IMG/VR virus record: IMGVR_UViG_3300044796_000657
Location: 366,230-430,229 of that record
From: a virus
Reading direction: 5' to 3' (one strand)
Length of the DNA: 64,000 nt
This document shows, in pieces, positions 8,297-17,472 of this stretch. The notes beneath the pieces were generated by a model that saw only the letters and a list, made by a program, of their open reading frames with translations, was not told where the DNA came from and did no database searches. Numbering within the stretch: position 1 is the first letter of the stretch; the number at the start of each line of letters is the position of its first letter. Position numbers and translations under genes: made by a program.

Positions 8297-9370
8297 ATGT
8301 CTATTTGTTTAACGATGATCGTCAAAAACGAAGGCGCTATTATTGAGCGAGCGTTGGCATCGGTTAAAAATCACATTGCTCATTACATCATTTGTGATAC
8401 CGGTAGCACAGACGATACAGTAGTAAAAATTAAGCAAGTTTTACATGACGTACCGGGCCAAATTTTACATCACGATTGGGTTAACTTTTCGCACAATAAA
8501 AATCTTGCAATTGATATAGCTGCCACTACGAGATGTGACTGGATTTTACTTTTAGATGCCGATGAAGCTCTTATTGTTAACAATAATACCCTAGATCAGC
8601 TTTTGGACAAAGAAGTTGATAGTTATTTGGTTACATTGAAGACCATGAACACCAATAACGTCTACAAAAAACGTAAAATCTTACGCTCCAACTCACAGTG
8701 CCGCTTTGAGGGCGCAACGCACGAAGTATTGGTAAAAAAAGAATTTGTTAAAGATGCTGATTTGATAGGTGCTGAAATTGCCGAATTCAATGATTCTTCA
8801 AGGCGTTTGGGTGGCTTGAAATACATTGACGATTTAATGATTTTGGAAAAGGACTTCAATACAAATCCAACGCCAAGAAAGTGCTTCTATTTAGCACGTA
8901 CATATTACGATATGGGATTTTACAATCCTGCTGCTTTGTATTTTGAAAAAAGAATTAAGATGGGAGAATGGGAAGAAGAAGTTTATTATTCGATGTACCA
9001 ATTAGCCAATTGTCAATGGAATCTTACGCACGACATTTGGAAGTGCTTTGATTTGTTTATAGCGTCGTACAACTACCGCCCCAGTCGATCTGAGGCTTTG
9101 GCTGATCTTGCACAATATTTAGAACAGGCGAAGATGTGGAATACGTTGTACCATGTGACGAAAGGGGAATTCGCCTTATCACAAGATATGTTATTTGTAA
9201 ACAGCTCAGCCCATTGGCGGATCATCGAAAAGCACGCTTTCGCTGCTTATTACTTAGGTGATCGCCAAAAGGCTAAAATGTTATTACAGCGAATTATTGA
9301 TTCTCAAACTTTGGATGCCAATCAAGCCCAAACCCTTGCTAAGAATTTGGCTATTATGAATTCGGTCTAA
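8297..9370 (+). CDS. Family 2 glycosyltransferase with TPR-like C-terminus
   Basis: This 357-aa protein starts at ATG 8297; an in-frame TTG lies 9 bases upstream. The N-terminus MSICLTMIVKNEGAIIERAL, then ICDTGSTDDT, and the DxD-type motif LLLDADEAL (about 90-98) mark a GT-A fold family 2 glycosyltransferase of the SUNS/Wza-like group that often has tetratricopeptide repeats. The second half is alpha-helical with repeats such as ARTYYDMGFYNPAALYFEK. It would add a sugar to a protein or surface glycan. It overlaps the end of the convergent gene at 9354 by 17 bases. Confidence 0.85.
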   Translation: MSICLTMIVKNEGAIIERALASVKNHIAHYIICDTGSTDDTVVKIKQVLHDVPGQILHHDWVNFSHNKNLAIDIAATTRCDWILLLDADEALIVNNNTLDQLLDKEVDSYLVTLKTMNTNNVYKKRKILRSNSQCRFEGATHEVLVKKEFVKDADLIGAEIAEFNDSSRRLGGLKYIDDLMILEKDFNTNPTPRKCFYLARTYYDMGFYNPAALYFEKRIKMGEWEEEVYYSMYQLANCQWNLTHDIWKCFDLFIASYNYRPSRSEALADLAQYLEQAKMWNTLYHVTKGEFALSQDMLFVNSSAHWRIIEKHAFAAYYLGDRQKAKMLLQRIIDSQTLDANQAQTLAKNLAIMNSV

Positions 9371-9815
9371 TTGTTAACGTATAACCGAATTCTTCCCCGT
9401 AATAAATGTTGGCTTTCGGGATCTTCGTATTGGACGCCTTGTAATTCTTGGCTTGCCCTTGAAGGAACGAAAGCGTGTCACGGAAATTCTTAAATGTCGT
9501 TTTCGTCCCATCCAGTAATTGAAGGTTGATGGTATCGTCGGCCATCACTGTAACCTTGAATCTCTTTTCTTCTTCTTCCTCTCTGTCGTTAATACTGAAA
9601 GGAAGGTCGCCATCCGTTGCCTCTGTCAGAATTTCTTTCGTCTTATTCTCAGTGGTGGAATAGACGATGTGCTTGCCTGCTTTCCTTTGATCGACAATAT
9701 GACTCACAAGGTTGAGGCCAAGAATAATGACTTCGTGTTTACCCATTCCCATGCTTGAAGCAAGGTTTGTGATTCTGTTGTCTTCTTCCGTAATCGCTAT
9801 GATGATCTTTCCCAT
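9354..9815 (-). CDS. Hypothetical protein (153 aa)
   Basis: I do not recognise it. It starts MGKIIIAITEEDNRI and has an acidic run (about 80-86, EEEEE) followed by a beta-rich C-terminal half. The N-terminal part resembles a ribbon-helix-helix layout (EEDNRITNLASSMGMGKHEV), so a DNA-binding role is possible but unproven. It stands alone on the minus strand. Confidence 0.65.
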   Translation of the reverse strand: MGKIIIAITEEDNRITNLASSMGMGKHEVIILGLNLVSHIVDQRKAGKHIVYSTTENKTKEILTEATDGDLPFSINDREEEEEKRFKVTVMADDTINLQLLDGTKTTFKNFRDTLSFLQGQAKNYKASNTKIPKANIYYGEEFGYTLTIRPNS

Positions 9816-9946
9816 GTCTTTTGTCCCTGCTGAATAGAAAGTTAATTTGATAAATCGCTACGGATTTCGCAATTCGCACATAATACCACCATATTTTTTG
9901 TAATCAACACCACTCTAATAGTTAATCTTCTCGTTAGGGTGAAAAA

Positions 9947-10462
9947 TTGAAAATCGCTTACTTCATTTTGGGGCCGGAAAGCAGCGGCACTCGCATGATC
10001 ACCAAGGCTTTTTGTTCGCTTGGCATTTATGGCGACCACAAGCATCGCCAAAGAATGGATGATCTGAATTTTGCTAAGACGCCTGCGAGCATCGTCTTAA
10101 GACGGAGCTTGCCTCACGGTGAACTTTGGCCCGCTATTGCCGATACAATCACATTGATGAAACGTGGCGGCTACCAGCATGTCGTGCCTATCTTAATTAT
10201 TCGTGACAAAGACGCCACTGTTAAATCTCAACTTCGCCATGTTCACGAAAAGGACGAAGAAGTCTCTCGTAACAATGTTGCTTATAGCATCGATCACACC
10301 TATAGAGACTTGGCCAAGATCGGCTTACTGCCGACCATAATTTGCTATGAACCATTTGTTAAATATGAACATGTCCGAAAACTATTCTTTGACAGCTTGG
10401 GTTTGCCAAATCCGGTCATGGATTTTTATGACGCAAACGAGCAATACAAGGAGGGCGAATGA
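9947..10462 (+). CDS. P-loop sulfotransferase-like protein, copy 1
   Basis: This 171-aa protein starts at TTG 9947 with AGGGTG upstream. The N-terminus MKIAYFILGPESSGTRM is a degenerate P-loop in the style of sulfotransferase-like phage proteins, where the Ser-Gly-Thr-Arg group replaces a Walker Lys. Later LRRSLPHGE, LIIRDKDATVKSQ and ICYEPFVK align with the next gene. It overlaps that gene by ATGA, so the two are translated together. Substrate unknown. Confidence 0.75.
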   Translation: MKIAYFILGPESSGTRMITKAFCSLGIYGDHKHRQRMDDLNFAKTPASIVLRRSLPHGELWPAIADTITLMKRGGYQHVVPILIIRDKDATVKSQLRHVHEKDEEVSRNNVAYSIDHTYRDLAKIGLLPTIICYEPFVKYEHVRKLFFDSLGLPNPVMDFYDANEQYKEGE

Positions 10463-10980
10463 AAAGAGCGTTCTTTGTAATTGGACCAGAAAGTAGCGGC
10501 ACACGAATGATGACGAGAGCGTTCATTAAATGTGGTGCGTACGGCAGTGGTGGACATCTTCAAATACTGGACGAAGAGGGTTTTAAAGGTGGACACGAAA
10601 TGATCGTTTTTCGTCGGAGTGTTCCTCATGGAAAATTCATGCCCAAGTTGTCCAGACTCGTTGGGCGTATGACAAAAAACAATTACGTTATTACCCCCAT
10701 AGTCATTTTGCGAGATAAGGATGCTTGTGCTGCATCTCAAGTCAAAAATAAACATGCTAAAAATTTAGAAGAGTCTCGTTTGAGTATTGAAGAAGCAGTT
10801 AATCATATTTACTCGGAATTGTCTTCTGTCGAGCTCCATCCCATCATCATTCATTATGAACCATTCGTGAAAAATCAGGATGTTCGTAAGGCTTTTTTCA
10901 CATCGTTAGGTCTCTCAGTACCTCAGATGGAATTCTACGATGGTAACGAACAGTACAAAGAAAATAATGAGAGTGACTAA
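10459..10980 (+). CDS. P-loop sulfotransferase-like protein, copy 2
   Basis: This 173-aa paralogue of the preceding gene shares GPESSGTRM, FRRSVPHGKF, VILRDKDACAASQ, IHYEPFVKNQDVRKAFF and an end FYDGNEQYKE. The tandem pair with translational overlap suggests recent duplication and perhaps a heterodimer. The fold is probably a nucleotide-binding P-loop; a sulfotransferase activity is only inferred. Confidence 0.75.
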   Translation: MKRAFFVIGPESSGTRMMTRAFIKCGAYGSGGHLQILDEEGFKGGHEMIVFRRSVPHGKFMPKLSRLVGRMTKNNYVITPIVILRDKDACAASQVKNKHAKNLEESRLSIEEAVNHIYSELSSVELHPIIIHYEPFVKNQDVRKAFFTSLGLSVPQMEFYDGNEQYKENNESD

Positions 10981-11008
10981 TTTAAGTTATTCTCATTTAG
11001 GAATCATT

Positions 11009-11785
11009 ATGCCAATTCGTTTAAAGACTCATTCAACAATTAATCGTGGTTACGGCTGGAAGCGTGGACTCCCCGACCAAAGAAAACCATTCTGTAATAT
11101 CACCTTTGCCGGTGATCTGCCTTCTAAGGTAGATTTGCGTGACAAGTGTCCGGCAGTTTACGATCAAGGCGACTTGGGCAGTTGTACAGCAAATGCTCTC
11201 GCTGGCCTTTCCGAATTCTTAATGATCAAACAAGGTTTGACTCCTTATGTCCCTTCAAGATTGTTCATTTATTATAATGAAAGAGCGATTGAAGGCAGCA
11301 TTAGTGACGATGCCGGTGCTTCGTTAAGTGACGGCGCTTCGGTCATGGGAACCTTCGGTGCTCCTCATGAATCGTTGTGGTGGTACAATACCGCCAAGTT
11401 CAAAACCAAACCCAATAAGTCTGTTTATACAGACGGTGCCAAACATCGACTTCACGAAGTTACCCGTGTTCAACAGAATCTTGATGCTTTCCGCAAAGTA
11501 CTAGCTAGTGGCGTACCTTTCGTCGGCGGCTTCACTGTTTACAGTAGCTTTGAATCACCTTCGGTAGCTGCCAATGGCATTGTTTCAATGCCTAGCGTTG
11601 ATGAAGACGTTTTAGGTGGACACGCAATTCTAATTGTAGGATACGATGATGTGGCCCGCCACTTTATCGTACGCAACAGTTGGGGATCAGGTTGGGGCGA
11701 TAAGGGTTATTTCTATATGCCTTACGACTACCTGCTCAGTAGCGATCTGGCAGATGATTTTTGGACTGCGAGCAAGATAGATTGA
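11009..11785 (+). CDS. Papain-family (C1) cysteine protease
   Basis: This 258-aa protein starts at ATG 11009, preceded by AGGA; the frame extends upstream but that part overlaps the previous gene. The C1 triad is clear: Cys59 in QGDLGSCTANA, His205 in GGHAILIVGYDD and Asn223 in RNSWGSGWGDKGYF, with the oxyanion Gln53 upstream. There is no inhibitory propeptide and no signal peptide. It could process phage proteins or act on host proteins during infection. Confidence 0.93.
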   Translation: MPIRLKTHSTINRGYGWKRGLPDQRKPFCNITFAGDLPSKVDLRDKCPAVYDQGDLGSCTANALAGLSEFLMIKQGLTPYVPSRLFIYYNERAIEGSISDDAGASLSDGASVMGTFGAPHESLWWYNTAKFKTKPNKSVYTDGAKHRLHEVTRVQQNLDAFRKVLASGVPFVGGFTVYSSFESPSVAANGIVSMPSVDEDVLGGHAILIVGYDDVARHFIVRNSWGSGWGDKGYFYMPYDYLLSSDLADDFWTASKID

Positions 11786-11819
11786 GTCCAGAAATCACTT
11801 CTAGTGTCTACATAATTAT

Positions 11820-12389
11820 ATGAAAATAGCAATTGAAGACATTGATTTTGAATTTATTCTCAATGATAAGATGTTTTTGGGAACTCTTTGTAAACGTGGA
11901 CATGATTACGAAAATACCGGCAAGAGTCCGAGGTATAAAAAAGTACCCGGCTCTTGTCGTATTTGTCATGAAATTCGTCGGCGACAATGGTTGGTAGAAA
12001 ACTCTTCAAGAATGAAGGAGCTTCAACGCACATGGAATTCTTCGCATAAAAAACATCATGCTGAGTGGAAGAGAAAATTCCGTAAACAAAAACCATTTTT
12101 GAGATATTTGGGTCGGGCGAGACGTGTATCTCACATAAAAGAAAATTTAATTGATGCTTCTTATCTAGAGGAGCAATGGTTCAAACAAGATGGCAAATGC
12201 TATTGGCTAAAAGTTAACTTAGAAATTGAAGCAGCGTCAAATTCACTTACAAAAGCCACACTTGATCGCCTCATTCCAGAAATGGGCTATACAAAAGAGA
12301 ATGTCGTATGGGCAAGCAGATTCGCCAATATTGGTAGAGGCAATGTTCCCGTTAAAGATTTCACGGCATTCTTGCAAGTAATTTTATAA
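11820..12389 (+). CDS. HNH-like endonuclease, possibly degenerate
   Basis: This 189-aa protein has an N-terminal zinc-binding-looking segment (LCKRGHDYEN and CRICHEIRRRQW) and a C-terminal part ATLDRLIPEMGYTKENVVWAS typical of HNH endonucleases (the DR...GYxxxNV segment). The usual leading His of the HNH core is not evident, and a CYWLKVNLEIE stretch stands where CYWTG-type motifs occur. It may be a homing endonuclease with an altered active site. Confidence 0.7.
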   Translation: MKIAIEDIDFEFILNDKMFLGTLCKRGHDYENTGKSPRYKKVPGSCRICHEIRRRQWLVENSSRMKELQRTWNSSHKKHHAEWKRKFRKQKPFLRYLGRARRVSHIKENLIDASYLEEQWFKQDGKCYWLKVNLEIEAASNSLTKATLDRLIPEMGYTKENVVWASRFANIGRGNVPVKDFTAFLQVIL

Positions 12390-12427
12390 TAAATCGAGAT
12401 TTTATAGGTTTGGTTGATAGATAATGT

Positions 12428-13117
12428 ATGAAAAATAAATTAATGACAATTGGCGAATTGGCCGAAAGGTTATCCGTGAGTCCTGATGCAATCCGCAAAT
12501 GGGAGCAGCGAGGATTGGTTAACTCAGCAAAAACTATGGGTGGTCATAGAAGATATACTGAATATGAAGCAGAGCGACTGCAACATCAAATGAACTTTCC
12601 ACTTGAAAAAGGATTTTTTTCTGAAGTGACTGATGCTTGGCATCGAAAATCGAAATTTATTTCTTGGAAAAAGTTTGTTGCCTCTCACGATTCCGAAGAA
12701 AAAAATAAACTCGGTAAGTGTCAAGGCTCTAAGATGGCTTTACTTGCTTTAGAAAAATTGGCTGACGCAGATTGGGAATCTATCGACAAAATAGATGAAG
12801 CTTTAGAACCAATTTATGATTGGTATCGTCAAAATAGAGAATACTATTGGGAAACATTTTGTATTGGGTTACCCATGACACCAGAAAGACAAAATGTTGG
12901 GTATCAACTAGACGGCATATATCAAACTCTTTGGGGTATGCTTGGTATAGCAAGCAATGGTGAAAAAAGTGTTTTAGAAGGCAACGGGTCATTTCCACAT
13001 GAAAGAGATCGCATTAAGCTTGCCATTAAAAATGGATGGGACGGCAAAGGCAGTATTCATGATTGGCAGCAAAAACGTCTCTTTGAAAGAATTAAGCAAT
13101 ATGGTGAGCAAAATTGA
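12428..13117 (+). CDS. MerR-type HTH regulator fused to unknown domain
   Basis: Residues 5-55 form a MerR-like winged HTH (LMTIGELAERLSVSPDAIRK, then RGLVNSAKTMGGHRRY). The following 170 residues are helical, Trp-rich and unknown to me (for example DWYRQNREYYWETFCIGL). The protein could be a transcription regulator with an effector domain or a small DNA-binding enzyme. A bidirectional terminator follows 9 bases after the stop. Confidence 0.8.
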   Translation: MKNKLMTIGELAERLSVSPDAIRKWEQRGLVNSAKTMGGHRRYTEYEAERLQHQMNFPLEKGFFSEVTDAWHRKSKFISWKKFVASHDSEEKNKLGKCQGSKMALLALEKLADADWESIDKIDEALEPIYDWYRQNREYYWETFCIGLPMTPERQNVGYQLDGIYQTLWGMLGIASNGEKSVLEGNGSFPHERDRIKLAIKNGWDGKGSIHDWQQKRLFERIKQYGEQN

Positions 13118-13125
13118 CTAAAACA

Positions 13126-13157
13126 AAAAAAGCCCGGCAATGCCGGGCTTTTTTTTT
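13126..13157. terminator. Bidirectional terminator
   Basis: The stem AGCCCGGCA/TGCCGGGCT has A runs before and T runs after, and lies between two convergent genes. Confidence 0.85.
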
Positions 13158-13158
13158 A

Positions 13159-13710
13159 TTACTCATCACTCTCTTCTGAACCACCCGAACTTGATGAAAT
13201 GCCTTCTTCATCCTCTTCTTCCAATTCCGCTAATTCTTCCGTTGGAACTTCAACATCGTCGGACATCACTTTGAACTCTTCGCATTGAGGAATGGATTTG
13301 CTCTTCAGCCAATCGTGGAATACCATTAACAATTGTTTCCATACTTCTTCGGTCATTGCCATATAGACTTCGGAAGACACGATCAAGTTAATGGCGTCGT
13401 ATCTCGCTTCATCTTCTTCCGACAAATAAGCCTGGCCGGGAACAAAGATTGCGCCGTGAGTATCGGCCAATAGTTTTTCGTCAGTTGTTTCTTTGAACCA
13501 CAACCAAGGAAAATACCATTCACCTGTCTTTGTCTTCAATCGCCCTACGTATGACTCTTCGGGATTAACATCAGGCTCCATTTCGCCCGTTACAGTAAAG
13601 ACGATTTTACCGCAAAAGTAATTTTCATCATCTGTAGTGATATTGAAAAAATCCACAGGATAGTCATAATCACCTATCTTGAATGTTCCGCTACCAGTTG
13701 TTTCGCTCAT
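13159..13710 (-). CDS. Hypothetical acidic protein (183 aa)
   Basis: I do not recognise it. The first 120 residues look globular and aromatic (GEWYFPWLWFKET). The C-terminus is a Glu/Ser-rich tail (ELEEEDEEGISSSSGG) that is probably disordered. It starts at ATG 13710 on the minus strand and converges with the MerR-like gene at a shared terminator. Confidence 0.7.
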   Translation of the reverse strand: MSETTGSGTFKIGDYDYPVDFFNITTDDENYFCGKIVFTVTGEMEPDVNPEESYVGRLKTKTGEWYFPWLWFKETTDEKLLADTHGAIFVPGQAYLSEEDEARYDAINLIVSSEVYMAMTEEVWKQLLMVFHDWLKSKSIPQCEEFKVMSDDVEVPTEELAELEEEDEEGISSSSGGSEESDE

Positions 13711-13754
13711 TGTTATTTACCTTGTGTATTTGACCTCAATAACAAAGTGTCATC

Positions 13755-14504
13755 GTGCAAAATCTCACCGAAACTCGAATGACTTTTGAACAGGCATACA
13801 AAAATGCCATCATGAACTCCGCTCTTTACGAACTAAAGGAAAATTCCAAAGGGCAGCAACCATCCCTCGCAGCAGTAGAAGCAGCAGCAAAGCAAGATGC
13901 TGCTACGATCCACGGCTTAGTTGATGATCTTTGTAAAGATATGACACTTTTGTTTGGTAAACCTTTTAAGCGGCAGAGCATGTTACATGTTTTCACCTCT
14001 TTTATGTTTATAGGTGTTGGTCAACCACTTAACTATGCGATCAATAACTACAACACATTTTTATCTGGATACATGAACGGCGTTATACAAACCATATCCC
14101 ACTATCGTAAATTGAAATGGGTTGGGTCAGATGTTTTGATCGACAATATCGTGATCAAAAATGCCGAAATTAATGTTTCTAAAAATTTGAATGGTAATTT
14201 ACAGAAAACGAAATTTAATTATGAACCTTATGTTCTCCAAGGCGAAAACAAAAAATCTGTTGTTGCGATCCGCTTCGGGTCAGCATGGAGCAAGATCGGT
14301 CTCGTAAAAAATATTCAGAAAATGTATTACTTCTGGATGGGCTTGCCATTAAGTGGTGCAGCATTTACAATTTGGCTGCTGACGAAATTTGAAGATTCTG
14401 TTGTAGTACTGATGTTGAGTATTATCAGCCTGCTTTGCGTGTCATTGACGGTATTGATGGGCATCAATATCTATCAGAAAAACCACAGCCCCATTAAGGT
14501 TTAA
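13755..14504 (+). CDS. Membrane protein with two C-terminal helices
   Basis: This 249-aa protein starts at GTG 13755, with ATG 13779 as an alternative. It has an N-terminal helical part and two hydrophobic segments near the end (MYYFWMGLPLSGAAFTIWLL and SVVVLMLSIISLLCVSLTVL), leaving most of the protein on one side of the membrane. It ends 1 base before the M50 protease gene, so the two are one operon. Function unknown. Confidence 0.65.
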   Translation: MQNLTETRMTFEQAYKNAIMNSALYELKENSKGQQPSLAAVEAAAKQDAATIHGLVDDLCKDMTLLFGKPFKRQSMLHVFTSFMFIGVGQPLNYAINNYNTFLSGYMNGVIQTISHYRKLKWVGSDVLIDNIVIKNAEINVSKNLNGNLQKTKFNYEPYVLQGENKKSVVAIRFGSAWSKIGLVKNIQKMYYFWMGLPLSGAAFTIWLLTKFEDSVVVLMLSIISLLCVSLTVLMGINIYQKNHSPIKV

Positions 14505-14505
14505 G

Positions 14506-15255
14506 ATGTTCAACTTCCTGAAAAACAAAGTTAATTCCATCAACACCGAAAAGGTGTTTGCTGTTTGCCGATGGTTCAACATTAAGCTTTGTTCGGCCTT
14601 TGGGATCGTGACGACCATTCACTGGTCTGTTCTCGCATTCATATTGGGCCTTGTAGTGTTCAGTGGCACCGAGACAGCGTGGATTTTCGGTATTGCTATG
14701 TTGAGCGTCGTACCGCACGAATACGGCCACTCTTTGGCTGCACTCTATTACGGCATCAAGACTCAACGCATCCTTATTTATCCAGTCGGTGGCGTAGCAC
14801 TTATAGAGAAGATGCCGCCTAAATGGTACCAAGAAACTGTTGTGTCATTGGCAGGCCCGGCAGTGTCACTAGCACTGGCATTGATAGGGTTTTTAGGTGC
14901 GTGGGCCGAAGGCAAAACCAAACTCGTATTACATGATGGTGAGTTGGGAACCACATATGACATACGCAGTTTTTGGTGTGCGTTGTTTTTAGTAAATATC
15001 GGACTCTTCCTCTTTAACATGCTTCCGGCATTCCCAATGGATGGCGGGCGAGTTTTACGATCAGTCTTATCGAGCTTCTTGGGCTTCTTCCGAGCAACAC
15101 AGATCAGTCATTATGTTGCTATGGCATTAGCTGCTTTGATGGGTGTCGTCGGTTTACTAACTGGCGGATTTGGCTTGATAGTGACGGGAGTGCTGGTATA
15201 CTACATGTCGTCGCAGGAGTACAATTCTGCGAAGGCCCAAAGAAATATTTATTGA
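14506..15255 (+). CDS. M50 site-2 membrane metalloprotease
   Basis: This 249-aa membrane protein has the zinc motif HEYGH (residues 71-75) inside a transmembrane helix and the distal NMLPAFPMDGGRVLRS motif with the third zinc ligand Asp. Four to six hydrophobic helices are visible, and no PDZ or CBS domain follows, so it is a compact rhomboid-like core of the SpoIVFB type. These enzymes cleave membrane-embedded substrates, often anti-sigma factors. The gene just upstream encodes a membrane protein that could be a partner or substrate. Confidence 0.9.
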   Translation: MFNFLKNKVNSINTEKVFAVCRWFNIKLCSAFGIVTTIHWSVLAFILGLVVFSGTETAWIFGIAMLSVVPHEYGHSLAALYYGIKTQRILIYPVGGVALIEKMPPKWYQETVVSLAGPAVSLALALIGFLGAWAEGKTKLVLHDGELGTTYDIRSFWCALFLVNIGLFLFNMLPAFPMDGGRVLRSVLSSFLGFFRATQISHYVAMALAALMGVVGLLTGGFGLIVTGVLVYYMSSQEYNSAKAQRNIY

Positions 15256-15314
15256 AAATACAAAAAGGCCACTATATAATCTTGTTGTTGGAACACCGTT
15301 TTAGAGAATTACAA

Positions 15315-15404
15315 ATGTCATCGAGCTACGAGCATAAATCTGGAAATCAAGGCTGGCACATCGCCAAGCGTCCAGAATGCGCACAGCCTACCACCAACAC
15401 ATAG
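15315..15404 (+). CDS. Possible small peptide gene (29 aa)
   Basis: An ATG at 15315 opens a 29-codon frame (MSSSYEHKSGNQGWHIAKRP at the start) in the 259-base gap after the protease gene. No good ribosome binding site is seen, so this could be chance. Confidence 0.3.
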   Translation: MSSSYEHKSGNQGWHIAKRPECAQPTTNT

Positions 15405-15405
15405 T

Positions 15406-15428
15406 CTCAGGTCTTATATGAACCTGAG
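15406..15428. other. Stem-loop
   Basis: CTCAGGT (15406-15412) pairs with ACCTGAG (15422-15428) across a 9-base loop; no T run follows, so it may be an RNA control or stability element. Confidence 0.5.
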
Positions 15429-15458
15429 TTAAACACTCGGTTCAGTAAAAACTTTTTT

Positions 15459-15487
15459 ACCCATCCGAGTTCCGGATGGGTTTTTTG
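15459..15487 (+). terminator. Rho-independent terminator
   Basis: ACCCATCCG pairs with CGGATGGGT and is followed by TTTTTT, closing the 13.7-15.4 kb unit. Confidence 0.85.
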
Positions 15488-15514
15488 TTTTGTATATGGT
15501 AAACTGGTTAGACC

Positions 15515-16894
15515 ATGATACCAGAATTGAAAATCGTGAGATGCATTAGTCCACAGCAAGAAACTGTGGACATGCGACCCCAAGAACTTTTAGAAGTTGT
15601 CTTGGTGGGACATAGCAATGCGAGGTGGGCGTACTTAAATCCGTCTAACACCAGCTTGCCAAGACTGAGAGTTGTAAGACAAGAAACCTCCGTAGATGAT
15701 GGTTTCAAAAGAGGCGGCAGATTGAACTTTAAGGTTCAAAGAGCAGCCCGAAAGCCTTGTGAATGGCAACATCATTTTTGGTTCCGTATAGAGCCAAGTG
15801 ATGTACGAAAACTGGAAGACGCTCTCGAAGGCAGAGGTTCATTTGAGATAGCTCATTTGATGTTCTCGGTAATGGTTAACGACAAACTGAGAACGGTTGC
15901 GGATTTGCGGGTGAATGTTATAGCCGAAAAAGAAGACAAAGAGGAATACTTTGAACTTCTTAACGGTACGAACTTCGCAGGCAAAGATCCGATTTTGAAT
16001 GAGGGTTTGTCAAGCGGATCAAGCGGTAGAGTCTTCAAACTTGAAGATGGTTACATGCTCAATCCTTCGAATGAGCAAGTGATTTTTGAGAGAAATGAGC
16101 AACAGATGCTCGCTGAATTTGCTGCACCACCCAAGCATCAAATTAAGAATAGACGATGGGTGTATAGAGCCGAAAATCAATGGGATGGAATGTCGGTCAA
16201 TGAATTGCCTCCGAGGCAAATCAATGGCCAAATCATTCAAAGGTTCATGATTCAGAATTTGAATAGCTCCGCTTTGATCGGAGTCGCCTGCCGCAAGATG
16301 GGCAAGATTCTGTTTACCATAGTTGATGGCGAAAATGCTCGATATTCCGCTTTTGATCGGAAGCTCGATGTGATCGTCACAAACCAGCGGGAGCTTGGAC
16401 AAGAGTTTGTAGCCACGGAAGACGATGACTTACTTGAGTTAACAGAGAACGTTGCCAAAGAGGCATGGTTAAGTAAGTTCGCAAGAGACTACAAGGAGAG
16501 ACGTACCGCTCGATCAAAAGTCGTGATCGATGAGCTTGAATGCTTCAATCATGACTTAGGACACGGACTGTATGTAAAAAGTTTGGAAAGTATGGACTTG
16601 AAAACAGTCTTTGATGCAAGGGATTTGGATGTAATCTATCTTCCAGAACATCAGGATTTGTTGATCATCCTACCGTCCAATCCGGATGCAAGATGGATGC
16701 TTGAAAACCAAGAGCAATTTCTAAAAACTTTGCTTGCTTTGAATGATGGGAATCGACAACGATTTACTTTCTGTCATAATGACAAAAAGGGCGAGTGTAA
16801 TAATTTGACTTTCCGTGTAGGGAAGATAACGAGACGAGTTTACGTCAGAAGGAAACGAGAAACGGTTTACGATGTAGACCGATACCCAGACTAG
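15515..16894 (+). CDS. Hypothetical protein (459 aa)
   Basis: I do not recognise this protein. It is soluble, with no signal or membrane segment. It has two mixed alpha/beta parts split by a charged region near residue 190. The C-terminal third includes KGECNNLTFRVGKITRRVYV. Its size and the isolated terminator upstream suggest its own promoter. It is followed 11 bases later by a small gene and may be an operon head. Confidence 0.7.
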   Translation: MIPELKIVRCISPQQETVDMRPQELLEVVLVGHSNARWAYLNPSNTSLPRLRVVRQETSVDDGFKRGGRLNFKVQRAARKPCEWQHHFWFRIEPSDVRKLEDALEGRGSFEIAHLMFSVMVNDKLRTVADLRVNVIAEKEDKEEYFELLNGTNFAGKDPILNEGLSSGSSGRVFKLEDGYMLNPSNEQVIFERNEQQMLAEFAAPPKHQIKNRRWVYRAENQWDGMSVNELPPRQINGQIIQRFMIQNLNSSALIGVACRKMGKILFTIVDGENARYSAFDRKLDVIVTNQRELGQEFVATEDDDLLELTENVAKEAWLSKFARDYKERRTARSKVVIDELECFNHDLGHGLYVKSLESMDLKTVFDARDLDVIYLPEHQDLLIILPSNPDARWMLENQEQFLKTLLALNDGNRQRFTFCHNDKKGECNNLTFRVGKITRRVYVRRKRETVYDVDRYPD

Positions 16895-16905
16895 AGGTAA
16901 AAGCC

Positions 16906-17184
16906 ATGAAATTCAGCAAAGTTGAAACTTATGAAAATTGGTGTAATATCGACAGACTGAACGACAAGGAATTCGTCAACGGTGAAGCAGTAGAAGTTCA
17001 ATGGCCGGATGGAACCACGACAACCGAAAAGATCGTGTACGATAAAGACTCAAAGGTACTCAATGACGCAGGGGAAGATTACCTTGCCAGAGACTACAAA
17101 GCCTTTATTAAAGCGGATGTGCGAGGCAGCAAAGTTAAAGTTCCACTTCGGAAATCAGACATCTTGCTGAGACGCTTGGGATAA
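16906..17184 (+). CDS. Hypothetical protein (92 aa)
   Basis: This soluble 92-aa protein starts with ATG preceded by AGAGGTAAA. It has a beta-rich core (EAVEVQWPDGTTTTEKIVYD) and a basic C-terminus. Function unknown. A tRNA gene begins 6 bases after its stop. Confidence 0.65.
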   Translation: MKFSKVETYENWCNIDRLNDKEFVNGEAVEVQWPDGTTTTEKIVYDKDSKVLNDAGEDYLARDYKAFIKADVRGSKVKVPLRKSDILLRRLG

Positions 17185-17190
17185 ACAACC

Positions 17191-17258
17191 GGGTCTACTT
17201 GCGGGCAAGCTCTGGGTTTTGCAAATCCGGCAACGGGGTTCAACTCCCCGTAGATCCA
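17191..17258 (+). tRNA. tRNA-Ala(TGC), compressed D-arm
   Basis: The acceptor stem GGGTCTA pairs with TAGATCC, the anticodon loop is TTTGCAA, and the T-arm is CGGGG-TTCAACT-CCCCG. The D region is only 15 bases (CTTG-CGGG-CAAG plus three), with no T8-A9. CCA is not encoded. Confidence 0.65.
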
Positions 17259-17272
17259 CTAGGAGAAGAAAA

Positions 17273-17467
17273 ATGTTTCACGTATTCAAATGCGACAATG
17301 GAACAGTGATTGCGGTTCATGTTAATAAGTATGGGGACATTAGTGTTTACGATAAGGTGAACCCTAAAGAACTCAAAGAGGTTGGAACATTTGAAGCAGA
17401 TGGTGTTTCAGATTTCAATCACGGCATGAGGCGGGCAATAGAAGTAGCAATGGATGAAGGGGCATAA
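17273..17467 (+). CDS. Hypothetical protein (64 aa)
   Basis: ATG 17273 follows AGGAG. The product (starting MFHVFKCDNGTVIAVHVNKY) is small and beta-rich with an acidic C-terminus. It lies between two tRNA genes and has no recognised function. Confidence 0.6.
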   Translation: MFHVFKCDNGTVIAVHVNKYGDISVYDKVNPKELKEVGTFEADGVSDFNHGMRRAIEVAMDEGA

Positions 17468-17472
17468 AACAT

